Positions 36,675 through 46,920 of a DNA stretch of 64,000 bases are shown piece after piece; within the stretch, counting starts at the first letter, position 1, and every line of letters begins with the position of its first letter. The DNA comes from Streptantibioticus parmotrematis (GTDB taxonomy: Bacteria > Actinomycetota > Actinomycetes > Streptomycetales > Streptomycetaceae), in the NCBI RefSeq assembly GCF_019890615.1, contig NZ_JAINVZ010000012.1:1-64000 (forward strand). Reading direction: 5' to 3'. Below the pieces are notes generated by a model. The model was given only the letters and a program-made list of their open reading frames with translations, did no database searches and was not told the DNA's origin. Made by a program: the position numbers and the translations under genes.

Positions 36675-37537
36675 ATGGCCGACATGACGACGGAGCGGTT
36701 CCTCGCGGCGTACGACGAGGTGCTGGCCGGATGGGGCGACGGCCTTGAGACGATCGACGTCCCGACGCCGTACGGCACGACCCGGGTCAACGCGCTCGGC
36801 GCGCCCGCCGCCCCGCCGCTGCTCCTGCTGCCCGGCGGGAACGGCGCGACCTCGGCGTCGTGGTACGCGAACGCGCCGGTGTGGGCCCGTACCCACCGCG
36901 TGCTCGCCGCCGACCTCGTGGGCGCCCCGGGCCGCAGCGTGCCCGGTGCGCGGCCGGTGCGCGGCCGGTGCGCGGCGTCGACGCCCTCACCGGCTGGCTC
37001 GACGCCCTCACCGAAGGGCTCGGCCTGCGGTCCCTGACGCTGGGCGGCCACTCCTACGGGGGCTGGATCGCGCTGCATTACGCGCTGCGGGCGCCGCGTG
37101 GACGGGTGGAACGGCTGGTGCTGATCGACCCGACCCAGTGCTTCGCGGGCTTCCGCCCCGGCTACCTGGCCCGCGCCCTGCCGATGCTGCTGCGGCCCAC
37201 CCCGCGCCGGGTGCGGTCCTTCCTGGCCTGGGAGACGCGCGGCGCCGCGCTCGACCCCGGGTGGCTGCGGCTCCAGGAGGCGGCGGCGGGCTTCCCGGCG
37301 GCGCGTCCGGCGACCGGCCCGCGCCCGGAGGCCGAAGGGTTCCGGGCGCAGACGCTGGTGGTGCTGGCCGGGCGGGGCCGGGCGCAGGACCCGGTGCGCG
37401 CGGCGAGGGGCGCGACCCGCGCGTTGCCGCACGCCGAAGTGGTCACCCTCCCCGACGCCACCCACCACACTCTCCCGCACCACGCCCCGGCCGCCCTCGA
37501 CGAGGCGGTGAGCCGCTTCCTGACGGGGAGTGCGTGA
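36675..37537 (+). pseudogene. Alpha/beta hydrolase, frameshifted by an 11-bp tandem duplication
   Basis: The 5' part (36675-37037) encodes ADMTTERFLAAYDEVLAGWG and the oxyanion region LLLPGGNGATS. The 3' part, in another frame, encodes the nucleophile elbow GGHSYGGW and a C-terminal His region (DATHHTLPHHAP). The frames join at 36945-36976, where GGTGCGCGGCC occurs twice in full plus a partial third copy. Removing one 11-bp copy gives an uninterrupted 283-aa reading frame through VPGARPVRGVDALTGWLDAL. It is either a recent inactivation, a reversible slippage switch or a sequencing error. Confidence 0.88.
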
Positions 37538-37606
37538 CCCCGCCCCAACGCCCCAACCCGCGAACGCCCCAACCCGTGAACACCCGAACCCCCGAACACA
37601 CGGAAA

Positions 37607-37641
37607 GCGGGCCCCGGGGTCAGCACGATCCCGGAGCCCGC
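37607..37641. terminator. Terminator between the hydrolase pseudogene and aspS
   Basis: GCGGGCCCCGGG pairs with CCCGG-A-GCCCGC around an 11-nt loop between two convergent genes, so it can serve both. Confidence 0.7.
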
Positions 37642-37670
37642 CCGCTTCTCACCGCGCCAGGCGCAGGCGC

Positions 37671-39449
37671 CTACTTCTTCTTCTCGTCCTTCGCCGCCGG
37701 CTTGCGCAGGCTCAGGTGCAGCTCCCGCAGCCGGTCCTCGCCGACCGTGCTGGGCGCGCCCATCAGCAGGTCCTGCGCGGTCTGGTTGAGCGGGAACGCG
37801 ATCGTCTCGCGGATGTTGGGCTCGTCGGCCAGCAGCATCACCATGCGGTCGACGCCCGGGGCGATGCCACCGTGCGGCGGGGCGCCGAAGTGGAAGGCGC
37901 GCAGCATGCCGCCGAACTCCTGCTCCACCGTCTCGCGCGAGTAGCCCGCGATCTCGAACGCCTTGTACATCACGTCCGGCTCGTGGTTGCGGATCGCGCC
38001 GGAGGACAGCTCGACGCCGTTGCACACGATGTCGTACTGCCAGGCGAGGATGTCCAGCGGGTCCTTGGTCTCCAGCGCTTCGAGACCGCCCTGCGGCATG
38101 GAGAACGGGTTGTGGCTGAACTCGATCTTCCCGGTCTCCTCGTCCCGCTCGAACATCGGGAAGTCGACGATCCAGCAGAAGCGGAAGACGTTCTCCTCGA
38201 ACTGCCCGGCGCGCTTCGCCGCCTCGACCCGGACCGCGCCCATGATCTTCGAGACCTCGTCGAACTCGCCCGCGCCGAAGAAGACGGCGTGCCCGGGCGC
38301 GAGGCCGAGGGCGTCGGTGAGCTTCTTGACGTCGTCCTCGGTGAGGAACTTCGCGATCGGGCCGCTCAGTTCGTTGCCCTCGCCGACCCGGACCCAGGCC
38401 AGGCCCTTGGCGCCCTGCGAGACCGCGTACTCGCCGAGGCCGTCGAAGAACTTGCGCGACTGGCCCGCGGTGTCCGGCACCGCCAGCGCCCGCACGTGCT
38501 TGCCGGCGAACGCCTTGAAACCGGAGTCGGCGAAGACCGCGGAGACGTCGACCAGCTCCAGCGAGGTGCGCAGGTCCGGCTTGTCGTTGCCGTACTTGAG
38601 CATCGACTCGCGGAACGGGATGCGCGGGAACGGGGAGGTGACGTGCCGCCCGCCGCCGAACTCCTCGAACAGGTCGGTCATCACCTTCTCGATGACCTGG
38701 AAGACGTCCTCCTGCTCGACGAACGACATCTCGACGTCGAGCTGGTAGAACTCGCCCGGCGAGCGGTCCGCGCGGCTGTCCTCGTCGCGGAAGCACGGCG
38801 CGATCTGGAAGTAGCGGTCGAAGCCCGCGATCATCAGCAGCTGCTTGAACTGCTGCGGGGCCTGCGGCAGCGCGTAGAAGGTGCCGGGGTGGACGCGCGA
38901 GGGCACCAGGAAGTCGCGGGCGCCCTCCGGCGAGGTGGCCGACAGGATCGGGGTGGCCATCTCGTTGAAGCCCAGGTCCGTCATCCGCCGCCGGATCGAG
39001 GCGATCACGGCCGAGCGCAGCATGACGTTGCGGTGCATGCGCTGGCGGCGCAGGTCGAGGAAGCGGTTGGTCAGCCGCATCTCCTCGTTGGCGTTGTCCT
39101 CGGGGAAGACCGGGAAGGGCAGCGGGTCGGCGGCGCCCAGCACCTCGACCGCGGTGACCTCGACCTCGATCCCGCCGGTCGGCAGCTCCGGGTTGACGTT
39201 CTCCGCGCTGCGGGCGACCACCCGGCCGTCCACGCGCAGCACCGACTCCTTGGACTGCCGGTCCAGCGCCTCGTAGGCGGGGGTGCCCGGGTGGGCGATC
39301 AGCTGGACGACGCCGTAGTGGTCCCGCAGGTCGATGAAGAGGATGCCGCCCAGGTTGCGCCGGTTGTGCAGCCAGCCCGACAGCCGTACCTCAGTGTCGA
39401 CGTCGGTGGCGCGAAGCTCACCGCAGGTGTGGGACCGGTACCGATGCAT
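37671..39449 (-). CDS. aspS: Aspartyl-tRNA synthetase
   Basis: This 592-aa bacterial-type class II synthetase has an N-terminal OB-fold anticodon domain ([23 protein letters not shown]), the catalytic core with motif 2 [19 protein letters not shown], a GAD-type insertion (about 300-420) and motif 3 [16 protein letters not shown]. The C terminus is Lys-rich. I chose the ATG at 39449 ([13 protein letters not shown]) because homologues start this way; the open frame upstream is not protein-like. Confidence 0.97.
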   Translation of the reverse strand: MHRYRSHTCGELRATDVDTEVRLSGWLHNRRNLGGILFIDLRDHYGVVQLIAHPGTPAYEALDRQSKESVLRVDGRVVARSAENVNPELPTGGIEVEVTAVEVLGAADPLPFPVFPEDNANEEMRLTNRFLDLRRQRMHRNVMLRSAVIASIRRRMTDLGFNEMATPILSATSPEGARDFLVPSRVHPGTFYALPQAPQQFKQLLMIAGFDRYFQIAPCFRDEDSRADRSPGEFYQLDVEMSFVEQEDVFQVIEKVMTDLFEEFGGGRHVTSPFPRIPFRESMLKYGNDKPDLRTSLELVDVSAVFADSGFKAFAGKHVRALAVPDTAGQSRKFFDGLGEYAVSQGAKGLAWVRVGEGNELSGPIAKFLTEDDVKKLTDALGLAPGHAVFFGAGEFDEVSKIMGAVRVEAAKRAGQFEENVFRFCWIVDFPMFERDEETGKIEFSHNPFSMPQGGLEALETKDPLDILAWQYDIVCNGVELSSGAIRNHEPDVMYKAFEIAGYSRETVEQEFGGMLRAFHFGAPPHGGIAPGVDRMVMLLADEPNIRETIAFPLNQTAQDLLMGAPSTVGEDRLRELHLSLRKPAAKDEKKK

Positions 39450-39652
39450 CGTCCATCCAAGTCGTGGGGTCGCGGGCCGAGCGGTGCGGCCACTCGCGGA
39501 ACTCCCGCAAGGGTACCGCCCGGCCCCCGCGCCCCACGCGGCCGTTCCCGGCACCCGGCGCCGCCCGGCCGCCACGGGGACGGCCCGGCACCGCGTGCGC
39601 GATCACCACGGACCAGTACATACTGGGCGAATCCTCATCAAAGTAGGGAACG

Positions 39653-41899
39653 ATGCACACGGAGGGCGCCACCCCGCCGCTCGGGGCCCAGGACGTGCTG
39701 GCGGCCGTCGGCACCGGACTTTGGCGTTGGGACAACTCCACCGGCACGGTCGCGCTGGACGAGCAGGCCGCCGAGCTGCTGGGCCTGCCGCCCGGTCCGC
39801 GCACCGTTCACTCGTCCGTGGTCCGCGGGCGGCTCAACGCCGAGGACTACGTCGACCTCAACTCCGCCGTCTCCCTCGGGCTCGCCGAGGGCACCGTCGC
39901 CGAGGCCCGGCTGCGGGTCGTCGGGGACGACGGCAAGGTGCTGCGGATGCTCCACACCCGGCTGCGCTGGCTGCGCGACGACTCGGGCCGCGAACCCACG
40001 CTCGCGGTGGGCACGCTGTCCGAGATGCCGGAGCGGGGCCGCTTCCGCCGCGCCACCGACGTCGAGCGGCGCTCCCGGGAGGCGTTCCTGCTGGACGCCG
40101 GGCGGGCGCTGGCCGAGGCGGACTCCACCGCCGAGGTGCTGCGGGTCGCCGCCTCGCTGTCGATGCCCGGCTTCTCGCCGGACGGCCTCGCGGTCTTCGC
40201 CCGGGAGGGCGAGCGGCTGCGGATCATCGGCCACCACGGGCACCGGCAGGGCGACGAGCAGCCGTTCCTGGAGATGCCGATCGGCACCGACTACCCGGCC
40301 GCCCTGGTCACCCGCACCGGCCGGGCGATCTACCTGCCGAGCCCCGAGACGTACAAGGAGCGCTTCCCGGCCACCTGGCCGCTGATCGAGCCGCTCAACC
40401 GCTCCTCCTGGGCGTTCCTGCCGCTGGTGGTCGCGGGGCAGACGATCGGCGCGTGGCTGGCCGCGTTCCGCGACCCGGTCGCGTTCACCCCCGACGAGCG
40501 CTCGGTGCTGACCACCGTGGCCCGGATGCTCGCGCAGGCGCTGTCGCGCGCCCACCTCCAGGAGTCCGAACGCGAGCTGTCCGACGGCCTCCAGCGCACG
40601 ATGATGCCCACCCACAAGCGGGACATCGCCGGGATGACGCTGGCCGCCCGCTACGTGCCGACCGGCGGCGGCCTGCAGATCGGCGGCGACTGGTACGACG
40701 TGATCGACCTGCCGTCCGGCCGCACCGCGCTGGTCATCGGGGACGTGCAGGGCCACGACGTGCGGGCGGCGGGGCTGATGGGCCAGCTGCGCATCGCGCT
40801 GCGGGCGTACGCCTCCGAGGGCCACCGGCCGGACGCCGTGCTCTCGCGCGCCTCCCGCTTCCTGGCCGGGCTGGCGGCGGGCGACGAACGGGACCGGGCC
40901 GAGCGGGAGCGCGCCGCGCGCGGCGGCGGGGGCCTGGAGAGCGGCGACCTGGACGACCAGCGCTTCGCGACCTGCTTGTACCTGGAGGTCGACCCGGCCA
41001 CCGGCATGCTCGACATCGCCCGCGCCGGCCACCCCGACCCGGCGATCCGGCTCGGCGACGGGACCACGATCGTGCGGCACACCCCCGGCGGGCTGCCGCT
41101 GGGCGTCGACCCGGACGCCGACTACCCGACGACCAGCATCGCGCTGGACGCGGGCGAGGTGCTGCTGGTGTGCACCGACGGGCTGCTGGAGACCGGCGGC
41201 CACGACCTGGACAGCGGCTGGCAGCGGGTCATCGACGTGCTGTACGGGGGGCCCACCGACGACCTGGAGGCGCTCGCCGACGCGCTGATCGCCGCGGTGC
41301 ACGGCCCGCCCTCGCACCACACCACCGGCCCGCTCGCCGACCGCCGCGAGGACGACGTGGCGCTGCTGCTCCTGCGGCGCGGCGACGCGGAGGACGGACT
41401 GGCGTTCCCGCCCCGGCGCACGGTGCTGACCATCGGGCAGGACGAGCCCCGGCAGATCAGGGGCGCCCGCGACGAGGTGCGCTCGGTGCTGCACGACTGG
41501 GACGACCCGGAGCAGGTGGACGCCGCGGTGCTGCTGGCGTCCGAGGTGATCACCAACGTGCTGGTGCACACCGACGGGGACGCGCTGATGACGCTGGAGG
41601 TGCTGGGCCGCCCGCTCTGCCGCCGCCTGCGGATCGAGGTGGCCGACGCCAGCGACGAGATGCCGCACGTCAGGACGCCCGGCGAGCTGGCGTCCTCCGG
41701 CCGCGGCCTGGTGATGATGGACGTCCTGGCCGACGCGTGGGGGGTGCGGCCCAGGGGCCAGGGCAAGTGCATCTGGTTCGAGCTGTACGAGCAGGACGGC
41801 AACGGGACGGGGGAGCCCGGTGACGGGGACGCGGTGGGCGGGTCGGCGGGCGGCGCGGCGCCGATGGCCGTGCCGCCCTCTCCCCCCGACGTGGGCTGA
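39653..41899 (+). CDS. PAS/GAF-SpoIIE phosphatase fused to an RsbW-like kinase domain
   Basis: This 748-aa signalling protein has, in order, a PAS-like domain (about 10-120), a GAF domain (140-310), a PP2C/SpoIIE phosphatase (320-555) and a C-terminal HATPase_c_2 domain (585-710). Phosphatase motifs GGDWYDVIDLPSG, GDVQGHDV, CTDGLLETGG and REDDVALLLL are intact. Kinase boxes are SEVITNVLVH and SGRGLVMMDVLADAWG. It probably senses a signal and resets an anti-anti-sigma factor, while the kinase domain reverses it. ATG at 39653. It is divergent from aspS. Confidence 0.92.
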   Translation: MHTEGATPPLGAQDVLAAVGTGLWRWDNSTGTVALDEQAAELLGLPPGPRTVHSSVVRGRLNAEDYVDLNSAVSLGLAEGTVAEARLRVVGDDGKVLRMLHTRLRWLRDDSGREPTLAVGTLSEMPERGRFRRATDVERRSREAFLLDAGRALAEADSTAEVLRVAASLSMPGFSPDGLAVFAREGERLRIIGHHGHRQGDEQPFLEMPIGTDYPAALVTRTGRAIYLPSPETYKERFPATWPLIEPLNRSSWAFLPLVVAGQTIGAWLAAFRDPVAFTPDERSVLTTVARMLAQALSRAHLQESERELSDGLQRTMMPTHKRDIAGMTLAARYVPTGGGLQIGGDWYDVIDLPSGRTALVIGDVQGHDVRAAGLMGQLRIALRAYASEGHRPDAVLSRASRFLAGLAAGDERDRAERERAARGGGGLESGDLDDQRFATCLYLEVDPATGMLDIARAGHPDPAIRLGDGTTIVRHTPGGLPLGVDPDADYPTTSIALDAGEVLLVCTDGLLETGGHDLDSGWQRVIDVLYGGPTDDLEALADALIAAVHGPPSHHTTGPLADRREDDVALLLLRRGDAEDGLAFPPRRTVLTIGQDEPRQIRGARDEVRSVLHDWDDPEQVDAAVLLASEVITNVLVHTDGDALMTLEVLGRPLCRRLRIEVADASDEMPHVRTPGELASSGRGLVMMDVLADAWGVRPRGQGKCIWFELYEQDGNGTGEPGDGDAVGGSAGGAAPMAVPPSPPDVG

Positions 41900-41916
41900 C
41901 CCCGTCGGGGGCTCGT

Positions 41917-41952
41917 TCAGTCGCCGCGGGCCTCTCAGTCGCCGCGGGCCTC
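41917..41952. repeat. 18-bp exact tandem duplication at the pirin 3' end
   Basis: TCAGTCGCCGCGGGCCTC is present twice with no spacer. The right copy contains the pirin stop codon and its last codons (EARGD-stop), and the left copy repeats them beyond the stop. Confidence 0.9.
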
Positions 41953-42894
41953 CGCCGGGACCGTGCCGAGGCGGCCCGCCTGGAAGTCCTCGAACGCCTG
42001 GGCCAGCTCGGCGTGCGAGTTCATCACGAACGGCCCGTAGTGGAACATCGGCTCCCGGATCGGCAGCCCGCCCAGCAGCACGACCTCGAAGTTCGGGCTG
42101 CGCGACTCCTGCGTCTCGTCGGCCCGCAGCGTCAGCGCGTCGCCCGCGCCGAACACCGCGGTCTGCCCGGTGCGCAGCGGCCGGCCGGCGGTGCCCGCGG
42201 TGCCGCGTCCGGCCAGCGCGTAGGCGAGGCCGTTGAAGTCGGCCCGCCACGGCAACGTCAGCTCGGCGCCGGGGTTGATCGTGGCGTGGATCATCGTGAT
42301 CGGGGTGTGGGTGATGCCGGGGCCCTGGTGGCCGTCGATGTCACCGGCGATCAGCCGCAGCAGCGCGCCGCCGTCGGAGGAGGTCAGCAGCTTGACCCGG
42401 CCGCCGTCGATGTCCTGGTAGCGCGGCGGCATCATCTTGTGCTCGCGCGGCAGGTTCACCCACAGCTGGAGGCCGTGGAAGACGCCGCCGCTGACCACCA
42501 GCTCCTCCGGCGGGGCCTCGATGTGCAGCAGTCCGCTGCCCGCGGTCATCCACTGGGTGTCGCCCCCGTTGATCACCCCGCCGCCGCCGTGCGAGTCCTG
42601 GTGCACGAAGGTGCCGTCGATCAGGTAGGTGACGGTCTCGAAGCCGCGGTGCGGGTGCCACGGGGTGCCCTTGGCCTCGCCGGGCGCGTACTCCACCTCG
42701 CCCATCTGGTCCATCATGATGAACGGGTCGAGGTGCTGGTAGTCGATGCCGGCGAACGCCCGGCGGACGGGGAAGCCCTCGCCCTCGAAGCCGCTCGGCG
42801 CGGTCCCGACCCCCAGCACCGGGCGGGCGGTCGCCTCGGCGGGCGCCGCGACGCGCGGCAGGGTCAGCGGGTTCTCTACGGTCACGGCGGGCAT
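41935..42894 (-). CDS. Pirin-family protein
   Basis: This 319-aa bicupin has the pirin N-terminal cupin signature: the metal His residues in WHPHRGFETVTYLIDG, HQDSHGGGGVINGGDTQWMTAGSG and LHIEAPP. The C-terminal cupin domain (about 180-300) follows. Bacterial pirins include quercetin dioxygenases and redox regulators, so the specific role is open. The ATG at 42894 has GAGGAGG upstream. Confidence 0.92.
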   Translation of the reverse strand: MPAVTVENPLTLPRVAAPAEATARPVLGVGTAPSGFEGEGFPVRRAFAGIDYQHLDPFIMMDQMGEVEYAPGEAKGTPWHPHRGFETVTYLIDGTFVHQDSHGGGGVINGGDTQWMTAGSGLLHIEAPPEELVVSGGVFHGLQLWVNLPREHKMMPPRYQDIDGGRVKLLTSSDGGALLRLIAGDIDGHQGPGITHTPITMIHATINPGAELTLPWRADFNGLAYALAGRGTAGTAGRPLRTGQTAVFGAGDALTLRADETQESRSPNFEVVLLGGLPIREPMFHYGPFVMNSHAELAQAFEDFQAGRLGTVPAEARGD

Positions 42895-42971
42895 GACGAC
42901 CTCCTCGATCGTTCGGCGTCCAACTTAGTTGAAAAGTGAACGACCAACAAGGCGTACGTATTCCGTTCCCC

Positions 42972-43031
42972 CTCGTGGCGTACGGACGCGTGGCATGCGA
43001 ACGCGTGGCGTACGGACTCGTGGCGTACGAA
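42972..43031. repeat. Four 15-bp tandem repeats
   Basis: Units close to CTCGTGGCGTACGGA start at 42972, 42987, 43002 and 43017. They lie between the pirin and SseB genes. No gene is encoded there. Confidence 0.85.
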
Positions 43032-43081
43032 GGGGAACCGCGGGCCGGTTCAGGGCGGGGCGGGCGCGGGCGGCGGACCGC

Positions 43082-43561
43082 TCAGCCGTACATCCTGCGC
43101 ATCGCGAAGTCGACCATCTGTTCGACCGCCTTGGCGTCGAAGACCATCCGGTGGTCGCCCTCCATGTCGAGGACGAAGCCGTACCCGGTCGGCAGCAGGT
43201 CCAGCACCTCGGCCCCGGTGATCACGAAGTACTTCGACTCCTTGCCCGCGTACCGCCTCAGCTCCTTGAGCGAGGTGAACATCGGGATCACCGGCTGCTG
43301 GGTGTTGTGCAGGGCGAGGAAGCCGGGGTTGTCGCCGCGCGGGCAGTAGATCTTCGAGGTCGAGAAGATCGACTGGAAGTCCTCGGCGGACATCGACCCG
43401 GTGGTGAACGCCCGCACCGCGTCGGCCAGCGAGGGCGGCGAGGGCTCGGGGTAGAGCGGAGGCTGGGGTCCGTAGCCCCCGGTGCCGGGTGCCCCTTGCA
43501 TTCCGGGCATCCCGGTGGGCGGGGCGGAGCCGCCCGCGGCGTTCTGGTCGTAGCCGTACAC
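43082..43561 (-). CDS. SseB-family protein
   Basis: This 159-aa protein has a Gly/Pro-rich N terminus ([20 protein letters not shown]) followed by an SseB/YwqJ-type domain (about 45-155) with the [22 protein letters not shown] and GYGFVLDME regions. SseB domains are widespread in actinobacteria and lack a settled biochemical function. The GTG at 43561 is the start. It is divergent from the acyl-CoA dehydrogenase gene. Confidence 0.85.
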   Translation of the reverse strand: MYGYDQNAAGGSAPPTGMPGMQGAPGTGGYGPQPPLYPEPSPPSLADAVRAFTTGSMSAEDFQSIFSTSKIYCPRGDNPGFLALHNTQQPVIPMFTSLKELRRYAGKESKYFVITGAEVLDLLPTGYGFVLDMEGDHRMVFDAKAVEQMVDFAMRRMYG

Positions 43562-43610
43562 GCGCTACAGCGTAACGAGTGTCATAGCGGGCCATAGGGG
43601 TTGCCTTTTA

Positions 43611-43659
43611 TTACCGGCCGGTAGCATCATGGGAACAGTTAGTCGGTACCAGCCAGTAA
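43611..43659. promoter_or_regulatory. Paired operator sites before the acyl-CoA dehydrogenase gene
   Basis: TTACCGGCCGGTAGC (43611-43625) and, on the opposite strand, TTACTGGCTGGTACC (43645-43659) share the pattern TTACYGGCYGGTA. They lie 36-84 bp before the ATG. Such palindromes are typical TetR-family targets at fatty-acid degradation genes; the regulator is not in the window. Confidence 0.65.
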
Positions 43660-43694
43660 TGGGGTCACGCCCCTCTAGCAACGGAGCCTTCGAG

Positions 43695-45521
43695 ATGGGC
43701 CACTACAAGTCGAACCTGCGCGACATCGAGTTCAACCTGTTCGAGGTCCTCGGCCGCGAGACGATCTACGGCACGGGCCCGTTCGCCGAGATGGACGTGG
43801 AGACCGCCAAGAGCGTCCTGGCCGAGATCGCCCGGCTGTCGGAGAACGAGCTCGCCGCGTCCTACGCCGACGCCGACCGCAACCCGCCGGTGTTCGACCC
43901 CGAGACCAACACCGCGCCGGTCCCGGCCGCCTTCAAGAAGTCCTTCTCCTCCTACATGGACGCCGAGTGGTGGCGCCTGGGCATCCCGGAGGAGATCGGC
44001 GGCACCACCGCGCCGCGCTCCCTGCTGTGGGGCTTCGCCGAGACCATCCTCGGCGCGAACCCGGCGGTGTGGATGTACGCCTCCGGCCCGGCCTTCGCCG
44101 GTGTGCTCTACGAGGAGGGCACCGAGGAGCAGCACAAGATCGCGCAGCGGATGACCGACAAGCTGTGGGGCTCCACCATGGTGCTCACCGAGCCCGACGC
44201 GGGCTCGGACGTCGGCGCCGGCCGCACCAAGGCCGTCCAGCAGGAGGACGGCAGCTGGCACATCGAGGGCGTGAAGCGCTTCATCACCTCCGGTGAGCAC
44301 GACATGTCCGAGAACATCGTGCACTTCGTGCTGGCCCGCCCCGAGGGCGCAGGACCCGGCACCAAGGGCCTGAGCCTGTTCATCGTGCCGAAGTACGACT
44401 TCGACTGGGAGACCGGCGAGCTCGGCGAGCGCAACGGCGTCTACGCCACCAACGTCGAGCACAAGATGGGCCTGAAGGCCTCCAACACCTGCGAGATGAC
44501 CTTCGGCGCCAACCACCCCGCCAAGGGCTGGCTGCTCGGCGAGAAGCACGACGGCATCCGCCAGATGTTCAAGATCATCGAGTTCGCCCGGATGATGGTC
44601 GGCACGAAGGCCATCGCCACCCTGTCCACCGGCTACCTCAACGCGCTGGAGTACGCCAAGGAGCGCGTCCAGGGCGCCGACCTCGCCCAGTTCATGGACA
44701 AGGCCGCCCCCCGCGTCACCATCACCCACCACCCCGACGTGCGCCGCTCGCTGATGACGCAGAAGGCGTACGCGGAGGGCATGCGCGCGCTGGTCCTCTA
44801 CACCGCGACCGTGCAGGACGAGATCCTGGTCAAGGAGGCCGCGGGCGAGGACGCCTCCGCCTCGCACCGCCTCAACGACCTGCTGCTGCCGATCGTCAAG
44901 GGCTACGGCTCGGAGAAGTCCTACGAGCAGCTGGCGCAGTCGCTCCAGACCCTCGGCGGCTCCGGGTACCTCCAGGAGTACCCGATCGAGCAGTACATCC
45001 GGGACGCCAAGATCGACACCCTCTACGAGGGCACCACCGCCATCCAGGGCCAGGACTTCTTCTTCCGCAAGATCGTCCGCGACCAGGGCCAGGCGCTCAC
45101 CGTGCTGTCGGAGGAGATCAAGAAGTTCCTGGCCGACGCGGCCGGTGGCGAGGAGCTGGCCGGTGCCCGCGAGAAGCTGGCGCAGGCCGCGGTGGACCTG
45201 GAGGCGATCGTCGGCAAGATGCTGACCGACCTGGCCGCCACCGAGCAGGACGTGAAGTCCATCTACAAGGTGGGCCTGAACTCCACCCGCCTGCTGATGT
45301 CCTCCGGTGACGTCGTCGTCGGCTACCTGCTGCTCAAGGGCGCCGCGGTGGCCAACGACAAGCTCGCCACCGCCAGTGAGAAGGACAAGGCGTTCTACCT
45401 CGGCAAGGTGGCGGCCGCGAAGTTCTTCGCCGAGACCGTCCTGCCGGGCGTGGGCCTCCAGCGCGCGCAGGCCGAGTCCGTCACCAACGAGCTGATGGAG
45501 CTGCCCGAAGAGGCGTTCTGA
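43695..45521 (+). CDS. Acyl-CoA dehydrogenase
   Basis: This 608-aa FAD enzyme of fatty-acid beta-oxidation is about 200 residues longer than classical members and matches the long FadE5-like actinobacterial type. The N-terminal helix domain begins [20 protein letters not shown]. The FAD/substrate motifs are [26 protein letters not shown] and the C-terminal [41 protein letters not shown]-terminal helical extension follows. The ATG at 43695 is chosen. Two palindromic operators precede it. Confidence 0.95.
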   Translation: MGHYKSNLRDIEFNLFEVLGRETIYGTGPFAEMDVETAKSVLAEIARLSENELAASYADADRNPPVFDPETNTAPVPAAFKKSFSSYMDAEWWRLGIPEEIGGTTAPRSLLWGFAETILGANPAVWMYASGPAFAGVLYEEGTEEQHKIAQRMTDKLWGSTMVLTEPDAGSDVGAGRTKAVQQEDGSWHIEGVKRFITSGEHDMSENIVHFVLARPEGAGPGTKGLSLFIVPKYDFDWETGELGERNGVYATNVEHKMGLKASNTCEMTFGANHPAKGWLLGEKHDGIRQMFKIIEFARMMVGTKAIATLSTGYLNALEYAKERVQGADLAQFMDKAAPRVTITHHPDVRRSLMTQKAYAEGMRALVLYTATVQDEILVKEAAGEDASASHRLNDLLLPIVKGYGSEKSYEQLAQSLQTLGGSGYLQEYPIEQYIRDAKIDTLYEGTTAIQGQDFFFRKIVRDQGQALTVLSEEIKKFLADAAGGEELAGAREKLAQAAVDLEAIVGKMLTDLAATEQDVKSIYKVGLNSTRLLMSSGDVVVGYLLLKGAAVANDKLATASEKDKAFYLGKVAAAKFFAETVLPGVGLQRAQAESVTNELMELPEEAF

Positions 45522-45552
45522 CCCCGCTCGGGCACCTTCCGCTACCGCGTCA

Positions 45553-45588
45553 CGACGGCCCGTTCCCGCTTCCGGGGGCGGGCCGTCG
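45553..45588 (+). terminator. Terminator after the acyl-CoA dehydrogenase gene
   Basis: A perfect 10-bp stem, CGACGGCCCG paired with CGGGCCGTCG, lies 31 bp after the stop; the loop can form an extra CCCG/CGGG stem. Confidence 0.75.
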
Positions 45589-45629
45589 CCGCGTCCTGAG
45601 CCACTCCCGCCACTTCTATGCTGGGGACC

Positions 45630-46913
45630 ATGACCCCTCGATTCGACCGTGCCCACACCGATGACCTGATGGCCTTCGTCTCCGCGAGCCCGACGCCGTA
45701 CCACGCGGTGGCGAGCGCGGCCGCACGGCTGGAGAAGGCCGGGTTCCGGCAGGTCGAGGAGACGGACGCCTGGGACGCGTCGACGGGCGGCAAGTACGTG
45801 CTGCGCGGCGGCGCGATCATCGCCTGGTACGTGCCGGAGAACGCCCGGCCCGAGACCCCGTTCCGCATCGTCGGCGCCCACACCGACTCGCCGAACCTGC
45901 GGGTCAAGCCCCACCCCGACAGCGGCGCCCACGGCTGGCGCCAGGTCGCCGTCGAGATCTACGGCGGCGTGCTGCTCAACTCCTGGCTCGACCGCGACCT
46001 GGGCATCGCGGGACGCCTCGCGCTGCGCGACGGCTCCACCCGGCTGGTGAGCGTCGAGCGGCCGCTGCTGCGCGTGCCGCAGCTCGCGATCCACCTGGAC
46101 CGCCAGGTCAACGAGGGCATGACGCTGGACCGCCAGCGCCACCTCCAGCCGGTCTGGGGCCTCGGCGACGTCGAGGAGGGCGCCCTGATCGGCTTCCTCG
46201 CCGACGAGATCGGGCTCGACGCGGACGAGGTCGTCGGCTGGGACCTGATGACGCACGACGTCCAGCCTCCCGCCTACCTCGGCCGTGACCGCGAACTGCT
46301 CGCCTGCGCCCGGCTGGACAACCTGCTGTCGGTGCACGCGGGCACCGCCGCGCTGGCCTCCGTCGCCGGGACCGGCGACCTGCCGTACATCCCGGTGCTG
46401 GCCGCGTTCGACCACGAGGAGAACGGCAGCCAGGCTGCCACCGGCGCCGACGGACCGCTGCTCGGCACGGTGCTGGAGCGCTCGGTCTTCGCGCGCGGCG
46501 GCGGCTACGAGGACAGGGCCCGCGCCCTGGCCGGCACGGTCTGCCTGTCCTCCGACACCGGCCACGCCGTTCACCCCAACTACGCCGAGCGGCACGACCC
46601 GGGCCACCACCCGATGCCCAACGGCGGCCCGATCCTCAAGGTCAACGTCAACCAGCGCTACGCCACCGACGGCGCCGGGCGCGGGGTGTTCGCGGCGGCG
46701 TGCGACCGGGCGGGCGTGCCGTGGCAGTCGTTCGTCTCCCACAACGCCATGCCCTGCGGCACCACGATCGGCCCGATCACCGCCGCGCGGCACGGCATCT
46801 CCACGGTGGACATCGGCGTCGCGATCCTGTCCATGCACTCCACCCGCGAACTGTGCGGCGCGGACGACCCGTTCCTGCTGGCGCGGGCGCTGCGCGCGTT
46901 CCTGGAGAGCTGA
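45630..46913 (+). CDS. apeB: M18-family aspartyl aminopeptidase
   Basis: This 427-aa cocatalytic zinc aminopeptidase releases acidic N-terminal residues. Metal-site motifs are IVGAHTDSPNLRVKP, ARLDNLLSVHAG, FDHEENGSQAATGADGPLL, SDTGHAVHPNYAERHDP and the C-terminal MHSTRELCGADD. I chose the ATG at 45630 (MTPRFDRAHTDDL) because TGGGGA precedes it; an ATG 12 nt upstream is possible. The SARP gene starts 7 bp after its stop, suggesting an operon. Confidence 0.93.
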   Translation: MTPRFDRAHTDDLMAFVSASPTPYHAVASAAARLEKAGFRQVEETDAWDASTGGKYVLRGGAIIAWYVPENARPETPFRIVGAHTDSPNLRVKPHPDSGAHGWRQVAVEIYGGVLLNSWLDRDLGIAGRLALRDGSTRLVSVERPLLRVPQLAIHLDRQVNEGMTLDRQRHLQPVWGLGDVEEGALIGFLADEIGLDADEVVGWDLMTHDVQPPAYLGRDRELLACARLDNLLSVHAGTAALASVAGTGDLPYIPVLAAFDHEENGSQAATGADGPLLGTVLERSVFARGGGYEDRARALAGTVCLSSDTGHAVHPNYAERHDPGHHPMPNGGPILKVNVNQRYATDGAGRGVFAAACDRAGVPWQSFVSHNAMPCGTTIGPITAARHGISTVDIGVAILSMHSTRELCGADDPFLLARALRAFLES

Positions 46914-46920
46914 GCCGAGG

